Shown here: positions 61,068-64,000 of the stretch, piece by piece
Layout: every line of letters starts with the position of its first letter
Numbering within the stretch: position 1 is the first letter of the stretch
DNA from: Thalassolituus sp034111725
Lineage (GTDB): Bacteria > Pseudomonadota > Gammaproteobacteria > Pseudomonadales > Oceanobacteraceae
DNA length: 64,000 bases
Direction of reading: 5' to 3'
NCBI RefSeq assembly: GCF_034111725.1
Contig: NZ_JAWUWR010000012.1
Span: 1-64,000 of the forward strand
Translations under genes and position numbers: made by a program
The notes under the pieces: model-generated
What the model was told of the DNA's origin: nothing
What the model saw: the letters and a program-made list of their open reading frames with translations, nothing else
Database searches by the model: none

Positions 61068-62681
61068 TTAGTTGAGGTCAGCAAGCATGGCAAGCGCAAG
61101 CGCCTCAGCTACTTTAATCCCATCAACACCCGCCGACAAAATACCACCGGCGTAACCCGCGCCTTCACCGGCTGGATATAAACCTCGGGTATTTAAACTT
61201 TGTAAATCGTTGCCGCGAGTGACTCGAACGGGCGATGACGTACGCGTTTCAATACCAGTTAAGATGGCGTCGTCGCGATCAAATCCACGAATCTGTTTAC
61301 CAAATTCTGGCAAGGCTTCGCGAATTGCTTCAATGGCGTAATCCGGTAGCGACGGGAATAAATCACCGAGTTTCACACCGGGTTTGTACGAAGCCTCAAC
61401 TTCACCAAACTCAGTTGATGGCTTGCCACGAATAAAATCGCCAACCAATTGGCCGGGCGCGCAGTAATCTCTGCCACCTAGCTCATAGGCTTTTGATTCA
61501 AGTGCTTCTTGTAATTCCACTCCCGCTAGTGGGCCGCCGGGGAAGTCTTTCTCAGGGTGAATACCCACAACGATGCCGGAGTTGGCATTACGCTCGTTAC
61601 GAGAGTATTGGCTCATGCCGTTAGTAACGACTCGCTCTGGTTCTGATGTTGCCGCGACCACAGTGCCGCCAGGGCACATGCAAAAGGAGTACACCGTGCG
61701 ACCATTTTTAGCATGGTGAACCAATTTATAATCGGCAGCGCCTAATTCAGGATGACCTGCGTATTTACCCAAGCGTGCGTTATCAATTAATGATTGTGGG
61801 TGTTCAATACGGAAGCCAATGGCGAACGGCTTAGCTTCAATAAAGACATTGCGCGCATGCAGCATGCGGAAGCTATCACGAGCGCTGTGGCCCAGCGCCA
61901 AAATCACATAACGGCTGCGAATAATTTCGCCATCGTTTAAAACAACACCTTCAATCCGACCATCTTCAATCAATAAGTCAGTTACTTTTTGATCAAAACG
62001 AACATCACCGCCTAAGGCTTTGATTTCTTCGCGCATGGTGGACACAACGCCTGTTAGACGGAAGGTGCCGATATGCGGTTTGCTGATAAATAAGATTTCT
62101 TCTGGTGCACCGGCACGGACGAATTCGTGCATGACTTTGCGGCCATAAAACTTGGGATCTTTGATTTGGCTGTAAAGTTTACCGTCGGAGAACAAACCCG
62201 CACCACCTTCACCAAATTGGACGTTTGATTCTGCGGTGAGTACCTTCTTGCGCCAGAGTGCCCAAGTATCTTTGGTGCGCTGGCGCACTTCTTTACCACG
62301 TTCTAGCACGATAGGGTTAAAGCCCATTTGCGCTAGCGTTAGTGCGGCAAACAATCCGCATGGGCCGAAGCCAACCACTATCGGTCGTTCGGTTAAATTC
62401 TCTGGTGCTTGAGCGACGGGATAGTAGCCGGTGTCAGGTGCGACACGAATATGCTGGTCATCCGCGAAGCGCTCTAGTATCTCGGTATCGTTGCGGGTTT
62501 CTAGATCAATGATGTAGATGAACTTAATTTCAGTCGATTTTTTTCGCGCATCATAGCTGCGCTTAAATACCGTGAACTGAATAAGATCGGCATCTTTGAT
62601 GGCTAAACGCTGCAATATGGCGCTACGAATGGCGTCAGTAGGATGGTCTAGAGGTAAGGCAAGTTCGTTGATACGAATCAT
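61068..62681 (-). CDS. FAD-dependent dehydrogenase (COG2509-like)
   Basis: A 537-residue flavoprotein. The N-terminal domain (1-90) is a small alpha/beta fold. Then comes the Rossmann motif VGFGPCGLFAALTLAQMG, the segment NVQFGEGGAGLFSDGKL, the GHSARDSF box and the final FAD motif YPAGEGAGYAGGI. These match the COG2509 group of uncharacterised FAD-dependent dehydrogenases. The redox partner and substrate are unknown. AGGA precedes the ATG. Confidence 0.88.
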   Translation of the reverse strand: MIRINELALPLDHPTDAIRSAILQRLAIKDADLIQFTVFKRSYDARKKSTEIKFIYIIDLETRNDTEILERFADDQHIRVAPDTGYYPVAQAPENLTERPIVVGFGPCGLFAALTLAQMGFNPIVLERGKEVRQRTKDTWALWRKKVLTAESNVQFGEGGAGLFSDGKLYSQIKDPKFYGRKVMHEFVRAGAPEEILFISKPHIGTFRLTGVVSTMREEIKALGGDVRFDQKVTDLLIEDGRIEGVVLNDGEIIRSRYVILALGHSARDSFRMLHARNVFIEAKPFAIGFRIEHPQSLIDNARLGKYAGHPELGAADYKLVHHAKNGRTVYSFCMCPGGTVVAATSEPERVVTNGMSQYSRNERNANSGIVVGIHPEKDFPGGPLAGVELQEALESKAYELGGRDYCAPGQLVGDFIRGKPSTEFGEVEASYKPGVKLGDLFPSLPDYAIEAIREALPEFGKQIRGFDRDDAILTGIETRTSSPVRVTRGNDLQSLNTRGLYPAGEGAGYAGGILSAGVDGIKVAEALALAMLADLN

Positions 62682-62825
62682 ACAAAATCCTGGCCGGTGA
62701 CTCCGGCAGAGGTTATCAAATAAAGAGTTAGTGGCTGAAGCGCCACTAAGAATGGAGCGTATTGTACCCTTAGCAACTGATGCTGTCAGTTAGAGCCTTG
62801 CCGGTATGCCTTCTAAATCTGTGGT

Positions 62826-63500
62826 TTAAGCGGGCTGTAGATCTTTATTCGTGGTTAAACCAAAGAGGGTGGCCATACCCGCGAAAATCTTCCCTGCACC
62901 ACTAACTAATACAGCGCGCGGCGTGTTGTAGTCTTGCAGCACCCAATTGCGAGTTACTTGAATAACCCCGCCGATTAACGCATTACCAATGACATCGCTT
63001 TCTTCATCGCTCAATGCCCACTCATCAACATAGTGTTTGCTGACTTGAATGGTTAGCTGCGCGAACTGACTGATGTAGCGGTTATACAACTGATGCATCT
63101 CTTCGCTGGCGCCGTCAGCCTCGAACATACAAATACGCGCAATACGCGGATCTTCCATCTCCTGGAAAAAACTATCCAAAATGGTATCAATGAGTTGTTG
63201 CCACTGCTTAGAGCTGGCTTGGCTGGCGATGTGTGTCGTCACCCTTTTGAGCGTTTTCTGCATGCAGTGTTCGTACACATCCATCAGCAGAGATTCAATA
63301 GAGCCACAGCATTCGTAGAAATAACGGTCGGTTAGTTTCGCTTCTTTACAGATACGGCGTACCGTCACGCTGCGAAAGCCTTCTGTCCCAAAAACATCGA
63401 TACCGGCGCGCAAGAACTGCTGACGGCGTTGGGCTATGCGCTCTTCTTGGCTCATGCCACCGTAAGTTCTGCCCGTTGTTTGTACTGTAGATTTTGTCAT
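62826..63500 (-). CDS. TetR-family regulator of the adjacent monooxygenase
   Basis: A 224-residue TetR repressor. After a polar N-terminus the HTH is RQQFLRAGIDVFGTEGFRSVTVRRI and CKEAKLTDRYFYECCGSIESLL. The ligand domain is helical. It is divergent from the Baeyer-Villiger-type gene, with 133 bases between them holding two copies of an 18-base near-palindrome (63510-63527, 63537-63554). One copy lies just ten bases from this gene's own start, implying autorepression. The start lacks a ribosome site; Met16 is an alternative. Confidence 0.88.
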   Translation of the reverse strand: MTKSTVQTTGRTYGGMSQEERIAQRRQQFLRAGIDVFGTEGFRSVTVRRICKEAKLTDRYFYECCGSIESLLMDVYEHCMQKTLKRVTTHIASQASSKQWQQLIDTILDSFFQEMEDPRIARICMFEADGASEEMHQLYNRYISQFAQLTIQVSKHYVDEWALSDEESDVIGNALIGGVIQVTRNWVLQDYNTPRAVLVSGAGKIFAGMATLFGLTTNKDLQPA

Positions 63501-63509
63501 ACGCTAATT

Positions 63510-63527
63510 TGACAACAGCTGTCGTCA
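63510..63527. promoter_or_regulatory. TetR operator copy 1
   Basis: TGACAACAGCTGTCGTCA, an almost perfect 18-base dyad (TGAC..ACAGCTGT..GTCA). Confidence 0.7.
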
Positions 63528-63536
63528 GAAGTAAAG

Positions 63537-63554
63537 TGACATTGTCTGTCGTCA
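63537..63554. promoter_or_regulatory. TetR operator copy 2
   Basis: TGACATTGTCTGTCGTCA, sharing its ends and the TGTCGTCA half with copy 1 at a 27-base offset. Confidence 0.65.
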
Positions 63555-63633
63555 GATAGATATAAAAATAACAATATCAGCAGCAGTCTTGGTTGAATTT
63601 TGTGCTGATACGTTTTTAAGGCGGTACTCAGGT

Positions 63634-64000
63634 ATGAAAAGTTACAACGTAATTATTATCGGTAGTGGTTTCGGTGGGCAGTGTGCTGCTATTAATCTGC
63701 TCAAGCAGGGTATTACGGATTTTATTATTCTTGAGCGCCGCGAGTTCATGGGCGGTACTTGGTGCCAAAACACTTATCCAGGTGCCGCAGTCGATGTTCA
63801 GTCGGCGTTGTATTCTATTTCGCATGAGCCGTATGACTGGTCGCAAATGTTTGCTGAGCAAAAAGAGCTGAACCAGTACACCAATTACGTTATTGAAAAA
63901 TACAAATTGCGTGAAAAAACACTCACCAATGCCAATGTAAACCGTATTGAGTGGGATGCCGCCAGTCAGCGTTGGCAGATTGAACTTGATGGCAAAGAGC
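63634..64000 (+). CDS. Baeyer-Villiger-type flavin monooxygenase, N-terminal part
   Basis: Runs off the right edge; 122 codons are visible. The start region gives the FAD motif IIIGSGFGGQCAA, then ERREFMGGTWCQNTYPGAAVD, which is the GGTW..NxYPG signature of Baeyer-Villiger and related monooxygenases that insert oxygen next to a ketone. The divergent TetR gene and dual operators suggest induction by a lipophilic substrate or its product. Substrate cannot be told from this part. Confidence 0.85.
   Translation, partial: MKSYNVIIIGSGFGGQCAAINLLKQGITDFIILERREFMGGTWCQNTYPGAAVDVQSALYSISHEPYDWSQMFAEQKELNQYTNYVIEKYKLREKTLTNANVNRIEWDAASQRWQIELDGKE

Noticed and set aside
1..64000. tRNA, rRNA, CRISPR array, insertion sequence, prophage
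   Set aside because: No cloverleaf-like sequences, regularly spaced repeats, transposase, integrase or phage structural genes were recognised.

Overview
The window is chromosomal DNA of a gammaproteobacterium, most likely a marine Oceanospirillales-type heterotroph. This is inferred from gene order (priA divergent from rpmE; hslVU followed by a DUF971 gene; a Pseudomonas-like pycR/pycA/oadA block) and from two proteins with GlyGly-CTERM-like tails. No tRNA, rRNA, CRISPR array, insertion sequence or phage gene was seen. The flanks are housekeeping. Roughly 22.7-38.7 kb is visibly richer in A+T and carries accessory genes.

Layout. 0-10.9 kb: end of a YugP-type membrane protease, a large secreted Kelch-type repeat protein, pgpA-priA, rpmE with a structured leader, gloC, a secreted transglutaminase-like protein, an LPP20-type lipoprotein and slyD. 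10.9-17.9 kb: hslVU behind a sigma-32 type promoter, a DUF971 gene, rnr, rlmB and an MscS-like channel. 18.0-19.8 kb: a three-lipoprotein operon (CsgG-like, DUF4810, DUF799). 19.9-22.6 kb: ahpC and ahpF, separated by a spacer holding a duplicated terminator. 22.9-26.2 kb: an EAL phosphodiesterase, a four-helix membrane protein, a luciferase-like oxidoreductase and a MarR regulator.

The most striking part is 26.2-38.6 kb, which reads as an uncommon natural-product locus. A rightward run encodes a small phosphatase-like protein, a flavin-dependent halogenase, an isonitrile synthase (IsnA/PvcA family), its Fe/2-oxoglutarate partner (IsnB/PvcB family), a TauE/SafE-type permease, a HAD phosphatase and a secreted DUF1330 protein. 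Divergent from it are an MMPL/RND transporter fused to a periplasmic LolA-like domain and a DUF1302-like outer-membrane barrel, which look like an envelope transport system. A TetR gene closes the locus. Its presumed operators, in front of a divergent DUF2236/MpaB-like oxygenase gene, share a 13-base word and an 8-base word with the intergenic region between the transporter and the halogenase operon. I infer that the locus makes and moves a halogenated aromatic isonitrile under TetR control; neither the product nor the regulation is proven by sequence.

40-48 kb: a LysR gene with a dyad operator, two-subunit pyruvate carboxylase genes, a beta-carbonic anhydrase, an uncharacterised 295-residue protein, an M17 aminopeptidase and a split YeeE/YedE transporter. 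49-58 kb: a Tat-exported PhoD-type phosphatase between two paralogous alpha/beta hydrolases, an RluA-type pseudouridine synthase, a periplasmic sugar-binding-like protein and a thrombospondin type-3 repeat surface protein. 58-64 kb: transketolase, a SpoU methyltransferase, a COG2509 flavoprotein, a TetR regulator with two operator copies, and the start of a Baeyer-Villiger-type monooxygenase running off the right edge.
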